Under the pieces are notes generated by a model that was given only the letters and a program-made list of their open reading frames with translations, was not told the origin of the DNA and made no database searches. Positions 11,704 to 23,000 of a DNA stretch of 64,000 nt are shown here, piece by piece. Origin of the DNA: Chaenocephalus aceratus (taxonomy: Eukaryota; Chordata; Actinopteri; Perciformes; Channichthyidae); the NCBI GenBank assembly GCA_023974075.1, contig CM043801.1:19869781-19933780 (forward strand). Direction: 5' to 3'. Each line of letters starts with the position of its first letter. Positions within the stretch are counted from its first letter, which is position 1. A program made the position numbers and the translations under genes.

Positions 11704-12522
11704 TGACAGCCTCATGCAGCTCACTGATCCAGTAATGAGTGACCTGACAGTGAAGAATAAATATATTCATAACTAGTTTAGCTTGTTCCAGAGGTAGATA
11801 AAATAGCTAAGTGTGTTAGGTCTAACTCTTAGTGTGTCTTTGCTCCGCTCACCGGTCCGTCACAGCGGGTGGAGCTGCAGGATTTCTGCTTCACACACGT
11901 TGCATACCGCTATTTTATTGTAATTTTCGGACACCTTAAAATACTGCCAGACTGGTGAAGCCATTTTGGCGAGCTTGTTTTGCCGCGCACAGAGAAAAGT
12001 GTCATGTATTTTACGTCATGTGATCGGCTCTCACGATCGGCATTTTTAGAGAGCACCGATCGATCGGCAGAGAGTGAATATCGGCCGATATCGATCGGCG
12101 GTCGATTGATCCTACATACAATATTGATTACACTACACCTAAGGTAACCTGTTTTGGTAGGCTGATTTATACAACACTAGGCCGCATCAAACATTTAATG
12201 TAAAAACTTCACAGCCCCAACATATGAAGACATGTATGATGTATGTCCCTCAGTTTTGTACCGAGCCCAACTTGATGCCTCTTTATGCAGTTGCCAAATT
12301 TCGCTAGCCCCCCTCCCACAGTCCTACTCTAAAGAGGCTGGCCATCAATTTGAAACACAGAAAACGTCCATATTTTGATATTGCTCGTATCCCATCGTCT
12401 GGAGCCCCCAATATAAAAAAAACTGAGGGAGGGTTGAGGGGGTTTTTGTGAAACTCCAGTGTTGGAACTTTCCGTGTCTTTACCTGTGTGCCCACTTCTT
12501 ATCCTCAGCTGCAAACGAGTAA
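7762..12522 (+). CDS. cirbp: Cold-inducible RNA-binding protein
   Basis: Glycine-rich RNA-binding protein that binds mRNA 3' untranslated regions, stabilises stress transcripts and moves from nucleus to cytoplasm in cold or stress. Exons: 7762-7861, 10267-10373, 10701-10818 (or 10839), 10929-11085, 11183-11235, 12509-12522; phases agree throughout. The RRM covers about residues 5-83, with RNP2 LFIGGLSF and RNP1 [10 protein letters not shown]. An RGG/GYR-rich tail follows, ending YDSYAANE. The ATG follows the acceptor AG immediately. With the donor at 10819 the protein is 182 residues, close to vertebrate CIRBP. With the donor at 10840 an in-frame TGA (10824-10826, where GGA is expected) ends it after 110 residues. 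Intron 1 carries nested transposons and intron 5 a hAT element. Rbm3 is the main alternative, but the tail fits cirbp better. Confidence 0.93.
8643..8825 (-). pseudogene. hAT transposase relic: BED-like start fused to dimerisation end
   Basis: A 60-residue frame. It starts [15 protein letters not shown], like the BED zinc-finger start of ZBED/hAT transposases. It then runs directly into [18 protein letters not shown], the hallmark of the C-terminal hAT dimerisation domain. The catalytic RNase H-like core is missing, so this is an internally deleted copy and cannot be an active transposase. Whether it is transcribed is unknown. Confidence 0.85.
8850..9165. mobile_element. Harbinger-like miniature inverted-repeat element
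   Basis: Inverted ends CGGCCCGTCCACACAGCGGC and GCCGCTGTGTGGACGGGCCG are perfect and flanked by TTA on both sides (8847-8849, 9166-9168). A 3-bp TTA duplication fits PIF/Harbinger. No coding capacity at 316 bp. It inserted just upstream of the transposase relic, making a third nesting level. Confidence 0.85.
9532..9785 (-). mobile_element. Retroposon 3' end with (AATC)n tail
   Basis: Begins with about five AATC units, followed by a TTTATTTATATAGCCCAATA-type sequence recurring in this window at about 43340. A simple-repeat tail on one side and an unbounded other side suggest a 5'-truncated LINE or SINE on the minus strand. The family is not named with certainty. Confidence 0.7.
11369..12114. 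mobile_element. hAT-type element in cirbp intron 5
   Basis: Starts TAGGGATGCTCCGATCG and ends near GATCGGCGGTCGATTGATCCTA, with related but imperfect termini rich in GATCGGC. The flanks share the perfect 8-bp duplication CATACAAT (11361-11368, 12115-12122). It contains a CT microsatellite and no intact open frame, so it is non-autonomous. Confidence 0.88.
11623..11701. repeat. (CT)n microsatellite
   Basis: An almost pure CT run of about 78 bases inside the hAT element at 11369-12114. The Arg-Glu repeat frame on the other strand is an artefact of this tract. Confidence 0.95.
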
Positions 12523-12904
12523 ACATCCTGATTCAAGATCATCACTTGGCTGGCTGTATGTCAAAGATGCGCTCCTCAAGAAAAATGTCCATGTGTTATT
12601 GCTGACCTTAGTTTTGTAGTTCTGTTGTGGTAGCTCAAGCATCTTAAAAATATTGTAGCCTTGAGTTTTGGTCATTCCTTAATGAACCATGTTACAAATT
12701 ACAGTTAAAAACTCTTACCTTGTTTAATTTGACATATTTTTCCTCAAAGGTCCTTTTGTTAACTAAAAGGCATCTGTGTAATCTTTTAATTCTGTAAAGA
12801 CCCTATGAGAGGACCGTACACAGATTTCGCTTAACAGCCACAACCATCGCTATAGACTTTTTGTCCAGCACGTAAAGTGTTCCTTTTAGTATTTTATATT
12901 GAAA

Positions 12905-13696
12905 TATATGTGACCTGCTCCATCGAAATCAGTCGCATTGACCCGAGGACACATTTTGAGTTGTATACACTGTTGGAAATAGGATATTCCTAGCTTTCTA
13001 ATAATATCAGGATTGTTGTTGTACTCCAAATATTAAGCAAAATATGTCACATTATATAATGACTGTCACCGAGTCATCATTTTGAGAAAAAGGCCTTTAA
13101 AGTTTCCTCTTCTCTGGAATCCATCGATCTGATTGGTTATTAGTGGAGCAAATGATCAAAATACTACGGAGGGAAGATATTTTCGTTTAGAGGGGATGCT
13201 CGCGAGTGTGTGTGTATACGTGTGTGTGTTTGTGTAATTTTGCGTTTGTGTGTGTTGTGTTTGTTTCCAGGGGAAAACACTCACGAGAAACACCGGCTGT
13301 TGTTATGCCTGCTGTGACGTTAAGTTACTCCGTTCTCCGCTTGTAATTATGCCGAAGCTTCAAAGTTGTATTTATCATCTGAATTTGCCGAAACAAGTTT
13401 AATATTCTGAAAGCCAAGACTTTGTTTATTTGAAATCAGATGAAAACAAACTGTAACGGACCCTGCCGTGTTATCTATGATTACTATACGCTTACATTCA
13501 TAATGTCAGCCGGAGGGAGGGGGGCGGCGCTGAGGAAGAGCAGGGTGCGAGTTAGAGCTGTCTTTGTCCCTTTACAAGCTTAAAGAATGTATTTATCGTG
13601 TGATTTTGGAAATAAAAGTTTCATATTCTGAAAGCCAAGACTTTGAAATGAGCCGTTGCGACTTCTGACTGATTTCGATAAAGCGGGTCACATATA
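12905..13696. mobile_element. Miniature inverted-repeat DNA element
   Basis: The left end TATATGTGACCTGCTCCATC is mirrored by the right end, which ends GCGGGTCACATATA; both continue inward with ATCGAAATCAGT-type sequence and TGCGAC. No open frame of note. The superfamily is unclear because the target duplication (perhaps TA) is ambiguous. It lies in the cirbp 3' untranslated or intron region. Confidence 0.75.
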
Positions 13697-15199
13697 CGTT
13701 GGGGCTTTTTTTTTTTTTTTCTTAACTTATTTTCCCTCTCAGTCTCTGTGGCTGACTTCCTCTTGGCAGATTTTTAAACTGAGAACGGAGATCCATTTGC
13801 TCTTAAACTGACTTTTGGGGGATTTTGGCTAAATTCCTTGCACTATTTAACTTCATCTAGCTGAGGCGCCTGTATGTTCAATTTCCCAAAAGAGTGAATT
13901 CCTTTCAGACTGGTGAACTACACATCCAAAGTGCCCGGCTGTTCATGAAGTTGCAAATTGCAGCATGCTACAGTCTGTCCAAGGTATCTTCTGTGCTCTG
14001 CTCAACATCTGCATTTTAAATGTGCTGTCAAATGGACTAATCTTGTTTAAATGATTGGAAAATGTAACTTAGTTTCCCCAAAGTAATATCTCTACCGGGA
14101 ACAGTTTTGTACTTTATGTTCTTTGTATGATCAACAATTTTCTTTCTTTGTCAGTTTGGCTTCATGGAGCCTATTAAACAGACTGTGGAAAATAACCTTG
14201 ATTCTTTTGCCTTTCAAAACTACTGCATGGGGGAGTTTAGCCGATAGCTGTTGGCTTATGTAACTGTAAATGCTGCGTGAGAAGTCAACAGCTTGAAGAA
14301 CTGAAATTGCACATTTTGATTTGGAGGGCAATCTTTAATTGGCAGTTTATTCTACATTTCTAAGAAAGAAATGGTAATTTGAATCTTTTTAAAAGTCCAC
14401 TTCCAGTCCACAAGCTGCCTGCCTGATCCAAGATTTCAAAATGTAAAGATGGTTTTTGGCCCAGTGCATCCTTAAATGTCTAGAAACCATCAACTAGGCA
14501 ACTTGATTGTTTGAAGAATAATCTCCTAAAGTGGCACATGTAACGCAGGGAATCATCATCAGTCTGGGTCTGGTCATGTTAATGCTTCATTACGTTCAAG
14601 AGGTCAGCTACTTCAAAAACCTACAAGTCCTTGGAGAGTGTTGCGCCTTCCAACAAGTGCTCATCAGAGATGAAAGCTGCTCTCTGGTCAGGTCAAATGT
14701 GGAGAAAGTAGGCCAATGCACGTGAGGTAAAAAAAATCTCCTTTTGCTTTGCTCACATCCTTCAAACTCAGTTCTCATTGTTTCCATGAATTCCTTCAAG
14801 TTAGTCATACGTTTCTAGTCCTTTGCTTCAGATGTCGCCCACAACATGCCATGGCCTCTTTCCCGATTGGAAAAGTTAATTGAGAGAATGTTTCTAAGAA
14901 GCTCCTATGGATTGTAGTGGTCCACCTCCTGAGTCCACCAAAAGAAAAGCTTTGGCCTCTAAGTCATGGGTAGTATTGTGCTCAGTCCACTTCTGTTCAC
15001 TGCACTAGTCCTCACATTTGCTCATGTAATGCCCCACAACAGTCCTAATTGACGTCTAGACTGTGTTCAGTTTCTCTTTGCACCCTTGTATTTGAATAAG
15101 TGGTGAGTTTCAGAGACTATTAGGGTTGCATGCATTTTATTGTGATTGTGTCAAAAGTTAATTGCTGTGCTTAATACTCCTTTTACTCTTTTTCTTTAG

Positions 15200-15690
15200 A
15201 ATGAACTGGCTGGCAGAAGCTTCAGTGAATCTCCTCACAGATGACATATCAGGCTGTAGATGGCCGTGACTGATGCAGTTCCCGTTAACGGGTGAGTTAT
15301 TGCAAAACGTTGTGATCTGATGTTTTTATAGTTGGTGCAGTGATTATTTGCCTGGCTGATAATGTGTTTCTGCCTTGTTTCAGGTCAAATGTGCCGCAGT
15401 TATGGTGCAGCTGTAAGCAGTGGCTACATGGGAGGAACCGACCAAGATCAGGCTGATTCCAAGTTGGAGGCCTTGGTTGATGCTAGTTTGCCTGAAAGAC
15501 TTTCAAATGTAATGGCAGCTAATGAAAGGTCCTAGAGAACGAATGGACCAGATGACAGAGCTTGTCCCGACACAAGAAGCAGTTACTTTCAAGCAATGTC
15601 GTACAGTCATATTTGTTCAATCAAAAATACAAGTTTTCTGGTTGTTTTGTACTTTCAATAATAAATTGATGGATCAAACTTTATTGTGTT
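15200..15690 (+). other. cirbp: Alternative cirbp 3' exons
   Basis: An acceptor at 15198-15199 (CTTTAG) starts an exon 15200-15291 ending in a GTGAGT donor. A second acceptor (TTTCAG, ending at 15383) starts the terminal exon, which has AATAAA at 15660-15665. If coding exon 5 (ending TATG) joins 15200, the frame reads GAA TGA, giving the C-terminus DSYE in place of DSYAANE. The stop would then lie 87 bases before the last junction, a position that can trigger nonsense-mediated decay. Inferred from splice motifs only. Confidence 0.55.
15660..15665 (+). terminator. cirbp: Poly(A) signal AATAAA
   Basis: Lies in the T-rich last segment of the cirbp transcription unit, before the convergent ndufa13 gene. 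Confidence 0.6.
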
Positions 15691-15817
15691 TGGGTATATT
15701 TCATAATTGCCAAAACATTTATTAAAATTGAAAATCAGACTTGACATTGTTGGAGGGTTTAGGTGTTTGACAGATTTAATCAATGTGTTGGATGATGAAA
15801 GTTTGGAGCAATTAGGC

Positions 15818-15870
15818 TGTAATCAAAACACTTTATTGATCCCAGAGGGAAATCAGGTTTCGTGACAGCT
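15818..15870. repeat. Short dispersed repeat (TTTATTGATCCCAGAGGGAAAT)
   Basis: The ACTTTATTGATCCCAGAGGG motif is a very common teleost dispersed-repeat end. A related trace (AAGATAAGACTTGATTGATCC) is at about 1795. Only the short core is recognisable in the spacer between cirbp and ndufa13. Confidence 0.5.
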
Positions 15871-16200
15871 GCAACCCAAAAGAGATCATTCAAATGAGGT
15901 TGTAAAGAATGCATCGTGAGGTGCAAGTTTGGTGGATCAAAATTTGGCATCATTTGTAAGCAATGGTGTGTAGCCAAGTAGCTGTCCTCCATACCTTATG
16001 CTCATCATGCTTGGGTAGAGAAAGTTGTACATGTTAAAGGACATTACTTGCTTGATGGTGGGATAGCCGTGTACTATAGCATGTGAGGATAATGGCCAGA
16101 GATACAGGAATTGTACATTACTTCACTGAATGTGAAATTGAAGCCTAATTGATAAAATAAACAGGGTACACCAGGATAAGGTACAGGAAAAAAAAGATAC

Positions 16201-16206
16201 TTTATT
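16201..16206 (-). terminator. ndufa13: Poly(A) signal AATAAA for ndufa13
   Basis: TTTATT on the plus strand reads AATAAA on the minus strand, 85 bases beyond the ndufa13 stop codon. About 535 bases separate it from the convergent cirbp signal. Confidence 0.65.
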
Positions 16207-16290
16207 ATTGAACATTTACAATCTGAATTGAGCGAGGAACAAGATGTTGAAGGCGGTGGAGCTCAGGACGCTGTACGTCGTTGATGGTGC

Positions 16291-19200
16291 TTACACGTAC
16301 CACTTGAAGCCGAAACGCTTTTGCAGGTGCTCATTACGGGGCCGGAGGTTGAACAGCTCCTCCGTCAGAGGGATGATCCAGCGGTCGGTGTGGTAGACCG
16401 TCTCGCCAACCTGCAGAAATGTTAACAAACGTTTTGTATAAATACAATGGCCTTAATGATAATACATTATCTTAAGGCACTTAACTCTTAAATAAAATAG
16501 AAAGTTTATGTTGTGGTGCTAGGATGTTTCAGTAAAGATGTAAAGACTATGTACAGTTTATTTCAAAAATGTCAGGCAGCTTTGGTATGTACACATTGTT
16601 TTTATACAGTCTGTATTCATTTAAACATCATGGCAAAAAAGGATCTTTAAAGAAAGAAATATTGATGCCAAAGAAGTCATTACTTTATGGTGTCCATTTT
16701 GTTTAGCAATCAGCTGAATCCTGTTATTTACTAGTAAACTAAGTGAAATTCTGTCATGTATTGACTGCTAAATGCTTTCTTTACATTTAAATTTGACACT
16801 CATATGTATCATTTGTTGACTCACTATGACTAATTATTAATATTTTTTTTGGTAATACAGCAAAAATTAAGCCCCGTTATAATGTCAGAAATATAATAAA
16901 CAACTGAAATCGACTACAATCCGCAATTAACCAGTTAAGCCCTGAGCCTGTTTTTCAGGTTTAAGGCTCGAAAATGACATGCCCAGAACAAATGACTATC
17001 TTCACTTCTAAAAGGGGTAAATTAATAATCTTTTTTTTCTCAAAGCAATGATATACCTGTGAGTTGGATGTAGAAAAGTCAGAATCAATATAGATGTTTT
17101 TATTTTTCAAGTAAATTCAGATTGCACATAGTAAAATAATGTCAATTATAGTTTCCGTCCAAAATAAACCCATTACTTATAGTGAAAACCACCCTTGAAT
17201 GATGGGATAGTAGACTAAGAGCTTTAGGAATCCAAACTAAAACATATAATAAGCACTCTGTATCAAGATTGATGCAAAACAAGTGACATTTGACCTTTTT
17301 AGAGTAGTTTAGCAAAAGTAAAAACACCTGGGGTCATTTGGGTGCATTATCCATATCTCGGGAACCCATCGGTCGAGTTTGATGATTGACACCTCTTTTG
17401 GACCGTTAGAGCCAATAGAATCGAGAGGGAGTTCCTAAATCCATCTAAACATTACCATTGGTGAATGAGTGATGCGCAGCCAGCATGCCCAAAACCGGAA
17501 GCTCTCATACACTCTCGTAGCAGCTATATATGAAAACTAAAGGTTATTGATTATTAGTATATGATGTTAAAGTTGAGTCCCAAAAAAGAGAGATTGCAGC
17601 TTTTTTTTTTTTACCTTCCAGCCAGGAACGTCCTTCATGAGAATCGCCTCCTCTTCTAGATTTTCCCTCAGCATCCGCAAGATTCTGGCATGAGTGGAAA
17701 TTAAAATGTTAACTGTTGTAATTGAGGAGAGTCAACGCCATATTAAAAAAAAAAAAATCGTATCGCATTTGTCAGCGAGGCTTTTATGTGTCACCTTCGG
17801 TCGGTCTCTGCCTGCATCAGGGGCATCAGAGCTATCCTGGCTTCCATCTCCTCGATCTGCAAGCGCCTGCAATGCACACACGTCACCACTAGTTACAGAC
17901 TGATTGTGAAATATTACACGCAAACACACTCTTTCACTGTAACATACATTTGAACCAAAAGCAAAATTACAAGAATTACCCTACCTTCTCTCTCTGTTCC
18001 AGCTAAAAAGCCTCCAATAGCCAAACACCATGATGCCTATGCCAATGCCAAACATGCTATATCCTGTTGATGAAAGAAGGGGTTAGTGACAGTTTAAAGG
18101 TCCCCTATTATACTGTTTTTCATTATATTCATCAATATAAAGAATCTCTTTACACAGAGGGGACACAGGTTTATGTATAAAAGACGTGAAAGAGTGGATT
18201 TTGCATAATAAGTGACCTTTAAAGCAAAATTTGACAGTTTCCCACAAATCTGAAATATACTTGGTGGTAACAGAGAACAGGGGGGGGGGGGGGGTAAAAA
18301 AAGATTAAAGCTAAATGGGTCGCAAAATATAATTTGGCAGCCGTTAATATATCTGGGCGGCCCACCCAAGTAAAGTCTATGTGTGGGAAACCCTGATTTT
18401 ATTCATAAAAACAATTGATGTTGGGTTTTAAATGATTGTTTTCCCAAATGTATTATATGATATTACAAAGTTGGAATAAATTAATCCATTGTACGTTATC
18501 TTTAAACTTATAAATGGCATGCAAAACTGACTTTTGGCTTACACAACCATCATGTAGATAATAGCAACTGAATGGGCTGGTTCGACACGCATATAGACGC
18601 AAAATGGTTGTGTTCAAATAATTGTTTGCTCAAGTTGAATAGTAGCAAACGTTTTTCAAGTGTTGAAAATAACCTATTCAAGTCAAGTTAATTGAATAAT
18701 ATAATAACAGTTAACCAATACCTACTTTGTAAATAAAGTAATACATATTGCAAATGTTGGTAACAATTATTAAAGCGTGACGATACGCAGTTTTTTTGTT
18801 TCAGGCCTTACATGTAAAAAGCCTTATGACAGTGACTCATAGCCAAGCATGAACTCTTTATTCACCAGTTAACCAAACACTTACATTTTCATGTTCATAT
18901 TAAACAGCATAAGCCTTTACTCTACTAGCTGATAATTACAAAGTGCGGAAACCCCTATTCACCAGATAAAAATAACTGCTCAAATAATAATCTGTAACGC
19001 TAACAAATGTAATTCTGCCTTTAGAAATGTGTGCACTCCCAAATGTCTACTTCAGACCGTGTGCATGTCATGTTATTTTTAATTTGAAATTTCTCGCTAC
19101 GAAGAACGCCGGCCTCGGTAGAATTCCAAGTATGCTGGACATTGGAACAGTCCTTCGGCGGCACTTGATGACGTAGAATGCTTGAAATAGTGGCTCAAGA

Positions 19201-20842
19201 GCAGCCTTCCTCGACAATGAGAAACACCCACTGGCCGTTTCTCAATGTCGAGTAAACCTGCTGCAGAGCCACTATTTCAAGTATACTACGTCATCGAGTG
19301 GCGCCGAAGGACTGTTTAATGTTAAATGCCCAGCATTCGGCCCCACTCGATGACGTGGTATACTTGAAATAGTGGCTCTGCAGCAGGTATACTCGACATT
19401 GAGAAACGGCCACTGTCTAAACTAAATGCTGCCGTGATGAAACGCCATATCATGGATTATCAAGGATTATTTCTGAAACAGCACGGAGCTCAAAGGCTTT
19501 CTCTCTTGCCGGTTATACCACAAGGTGAGTTCCTTTTTATTTCCTGCTTCTTCACACACATGCTCTCCAGTACAGGTTAGCTCTGAGTGTTAGCGATGCT
19601 AATGTCAACACCGACCATATTACGTCCAAAACAGTCGTGCATTGTTTCTGATAGCAACTTTCTGATAGTGCCGTGGGTCCAAATCTCCGATATTACGTCA
19701 TATCGGACGCAAATCTGGATCAGCTCCGTTGTACCCCCGTTTTTAGAGATTTGGGTACGGAGGAAAAGAGAGAGGGTTTTTTTTTTTGTATTAGTCCTAC
19801 TTTGTACTTTTACCCAACTACAATTCAGAGGTTAATAGTGTACTTTTACTCCACTACATTCATTTTAAAGCTTAAGTTACTTAGCAGATATGGATTAATG
19901 ATAACAAAATGTAATCAACACTTACAAAATGTGTTCCACCTTAAACAGCTGTGATAATCATATAAATACATTAATAATGATGATCAAAACATATAGTATA
20001 TATTATTCGGAAAATGGCTAATCTGCAAAATTAGTAGGCCTACTTTTACTTGAGTAAGATTTTGATTGCAGGACTTTTACTTATAACAGAGTATTCCTAC
20101 ACTGTGGTACTTCTACTTTTACTTAAGTACAATATCTGCGTACTTCTTTCACCTCTGATGTGACTTCCATACTGACGACAGCAAGTAGACCTACTAGTGC
20201 AGTGCAAAACCGAAACCTAACTAAAGAAAACATCGTTAATATTTTTAACAGAATTTGCGGGGGCAGATTTAAATGTTAACCAGAATAGGCAAATCATGCG
20301 TTTAATATTAGGTCTCAGGAATTTCACACAACTGCCTTAGTCTTGGAAATTAACTTCAACATGAAAAAGAAAGAAAAAAGAAGCTCATGTGTATTTTAGA
20401 ACATTATAATACAATTGGACTTGCCGGGTGCCCGTGTTGGCTAGTTATCAAGTAGCTATCATCACTGTCAATAATGACTCTTCAATGTTATTCAGCGACA
20501 CACTTTTATAATGTACGCTGCAGTCAAACATACGGATTGTTTGTTTCCCCATATAGAAAGCATGAAATTAAGACACTAAAAAAACGTTGACATTAAACAT
20601 TTTACTATATAAAAGCTAAAGTGTCTACCTGACCCGTTAGCATTAGCCTCTGTTCAGTAAGTAGCAAATGTCCTCTGTCCTGTGCATACTTAACAGCTCG
20701 AGTGTGTGGACCTGTATATTTCAATAAATGCGTATGAGATGAAAGTACCAGAGAGTCCTCGTTTAGGCAGATTCCTCTTGTAATCAAACGAAGCATATCC
20801 TCCCGCAGGAGGCATGTCCTGCTTCACCTTGGACCCCGCCAT
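16291..20842 (-). CDS. ndufa13: NADH dehydrogenase 1 alpha subcomplex subunit 13 (GRIM-19)
   Basis: Accessory subunit of mitochondrial complex I, inner membrane; also known as the cell-death regulator GRIM-19 that binds STAT3. Exons on the minus strand: 20842-20749, 18063-17985, 17866-17795, 17684-17615, 16410-16291. All phases match and give 144 residues, the human length. Exon 1 reads [16 protein letters not shown] and [13 protein letters not shown]. Exon 2 holds the single membrane segment ([17 protein letters not shown]) followed by WNRERR. Exon 3 has [16 protein letters not shown], exon 4 [15 protein letters not shown], and the last exon ends FGFKWYV. Start chosen by family alignment; an in-frame ATG 13 codons upstream lacks family support. 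Introns 1 and 2 contain several miniature DNA elements. No breaks seen. Confidence 0.97.
16930..17540. repeat. Probable old dispersed repeat in ndufa13 intron 4
   Basis: Sequence such as AGCCCTGAGCCTGTTTTTCA near 16938, and a GC-richer block at 17330-17530, differ in composition from the surrounding intron and resemble dispersed fish repeats. I cannot fix the ends or the class. Confidence 0.3.
18093..18223. mobile_element. 131-bp miniature inverted-repeat element
   Basis: Left end TTTAAAGGTCCCCTATTATA and right end ATAATAAGTGACCTTTAAA form imperfect inverted repeats enclosing about 90 bases. The TTTAAA ends suggest a TTAA-type target site. In ndufa13 intron 1. Confidence 0.75.
18235..18395. 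mobile_element. Short hAT-like remnant with CAGTTTCCCACA ends
   Basis: Left CAGTTTCCCACA and right TGTGGGAAACCCTG are near-complementary ends around 161 bases that include a run of 16 or more G and a GGGCGGCCCACCC block. CAGGGTTTCCCACA is a common hAT terminus in fish. The flanking 8 bases do not match well, so the boundaries are approximate. Confidence 0.65.
19115..19415. repeat. Foldback element with three alternating arms
   Basis: Three copies of a roughly 70-110 bp unit occur in alternating orientation. Arm B starts near 19233 (TGGCCGTTTCTCAATGTCGA). Arm C is its near-perfect reverse complement, ending near 19412. Arm A (19123-19229) is a diverged reverse complement of B that also includes the central part (GTCCTTCGGCGGCACTTGAT). 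RNA or single-stranded DNA from it could form either of two hairpins. It lies in ndufa13 intron 1. Confidence 0.8.
19787..20160. repeat. Dispersed teleost repeat rich in ACTTTTACTT
   Basis: Multiple TACTTTTACTCCACTACA- and GAGTAAGATTTTGATTGCAG-type blocks are arranged as in a well-known family of fish interspersed repeats. A weaker relative lies at about 1620-1745. No coding capacity. Confidence 0.6.
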
Positions 20843-20960
20843 CTTCCTCCGGCCTTCTCCCAAACACGCCGGTGACGTCACTGCAGCACTTCCTCTTCAG
20901 TCCGGAACAAGCCTCTGCGGCCTCTACCGCCCCCACCGCTTTATTCTCTAGCACAGGGGT
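20843..20960 (-). promoter_or_regulatory. ndufa13: ndufa13 5' region
   Basis: GC-rich sequence with several CpG sites directly upstream of the ndufa13 start, between the ATG and a transposon remnant at 20952. Position and composition suggest the promoter; no single decisive motif. Confidence 0.4.
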
Positions 20961-22200
20961 GCCCACACTTTTTTGGCTGGTGAGCTACTTTTGAAATGAC
21001 CAGCTCACCGGGGTCTACCAACCAAAAATAAAATCCCAAATTGCAAGGGTTGCTGAATAACATGTTTTATTTATACATGGGATAACTACAATAGGGCTGC
21101 AACAAACGACTCATTTGATAATCGATGAATCTATCGATTAATGAAACGATTAATCGACTATTCGAACTATTACTGTATGCCTTGCACAATTTCTCAAACG
21201 CTCTTATTTAGCCATCAACTTTTAGATTTAGCTTGAGGTTGTTTTAGGCATGTGGAAACTAACAATGAAGACAATAAAGATGAATACTTGATTCAAAAAT
21301 ACATATATTATTAAATTAACTTAACAAATTGTGAACAAAATTAACATTGCTTTTTATTTAAATAAAATAAATAATATTTCACATCAAAAGAAACAACAAT
21401 GTTTTAACAAATCGTATTAAATAATCTGATGACAGAATTGTAAACAGAATAGCTGAAACTTTAACAAAATAAATAACTCAGTTACCTCTAATCATTAACC
21501 CATGTTTGTATCATTGAGTTAACTCCGTGTGTTGCTGCTAGCATACCACCTGACGTGAAAACGTTACTCGTGGATGGGGCTACAGAGCTACTAGAAAGAC
21601 AGTCGAACCCGGTGCATTCCTCCGTCTGAATGTGGTGCACTTTTGCTAAATGTTTAGACAAATTGCTCCGCCCTTACATGCTAAACACTCTTGGCAAGGA
21701 GCATTGTCCACCTCCAGTAGCGTGGCGTGGGAAAAAAATTAGGGGAAGCCAATAATACGTCCTTTCTTTTGGGTCGGGGGTGTGGTGGTCAATGTAATAA
21801 CGTAACCAGATGAGTGATTACAGCACCCGGTATCATTTTACACACATTTGTATCATACAGATGCAGGAGTTACACACGCCTGTTATCTAACCGACAGGTC
21901 CGCACGCACTCTCCAGCCGAAACTCTAATAAGCATTCATTCACAAACTAAATCACGAGACGTTTTACGTCCGATTCGCTCCTTTTTTCCTCGCTGTACAC
22001 AGCTCCAGTTTGGGCATTGGCCTGTCATCAAATTGTATTTGTTGTTGCTGTTGTAGCGGAAGTTTAGTACAATTATGTTTGATTAAATCCTCCAAATCTC
22101 CACCCTCCATAATTGCACTTGCTTCAGTTGCTTGCTACTTTCTAACGGCGGTGAGAGTGGTGCAGTGGCGCTATCTATCTTCTATCGATTAGATTTATGA
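20952..22200. mobile_element. Cluster of hAT-like fragments
   Basis: CAGGGGTGCCCACACTTTTT at about 20954 resembles one hAT terminus. AGGGCTGCAACAAACGACTC at about 21093, followed by ATCGAT-rich sequence, resembles another. No matching right ends with target duplications were found, so these are fragments. The stretch fills most of the space between ndufa13 and the 3' end of gatad2a. Confidence 0.5.
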
Positions 22201-23000
22201 TTCGAAAATTATAAAAGTAGGGTAGACATGTGGATATGATCCGACTGAACAAAACGTGCATTTATCTAACAGGTTCGTTTTCCACTGAAATATATAAATT
22301 ACTTCTATTCAAAAGCAAAATTAATTATTAGGCAGCAAAATGCCCCTGTAATACATATATTGCTATATTTAATACTAGTAAATTGTATATGGTGTAAGGT
22401 GCATTGTCATGTTGTAAATTGTTCATGAAGAGAACATTATGTACTTAATATCCTGTTGGTTCAGTCTGTAAAAAATAATCACACTTCATTAGTTTACCAT
22501 CAACACCACACGTTGTATGTGTGTATTATGTCAAAAGCACACTATATATGTCTCTCTAGGACCTAGGTATTCAAGTAGAAGCATGTCTTATTTCTGTCCA
22601 TAAGAGATGATTGTACTTAAGTAAATGTATTGTATTCTAATAATTTATTTTATGGAGAACGTGGAGAAACATTTAATACATTTGTATCTGACCTGCCTTT
22701 GTTTATTTTTTGCTAATCAAAATGTACATTTTTCATATTGCTTTCTTTTTTTTCTCTTCAGTGTCTCATCAAATTTGGACCATCATTGGAGGATTTGCAT
22801 TGTTCTGATGTACACTTACCTTATTTGTACATATGGAATAGTAAATACCATGGATTTATGGATTACACAAAGGAAGCATGCCATGGTCATATGGGAAAGA
22901 GCACTGATTATGTCCCATAAGTGTTCTTTTGTCAATGAACTCTTCAACTGGAGTTATATAATCCACACATAATAAATAAGAACAAGTGTTTAAAATGTAT
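22200..23000. other. Intergenic, no gene seen
   Basis: AT-rich spacer before the 3' end of gatad2a. Open frames near 22625-22970 have no recognisable domain and AT-driven composition. The distal gatad2a 3' untranslated region may reach into it on the minus strand; I could not pin down its poly(A) signal. Confidence 0.45.

Noticed and set aside
11561..11770. Arg-Glu repeat protein on the minus strand
   Set aside because: Artefact of the CT microsatellite inside a hAT element.
22625..22972. 115-codon frame in the intergenic AT-rich region
   Set aside because: AT-driven composition with no family resemblance.
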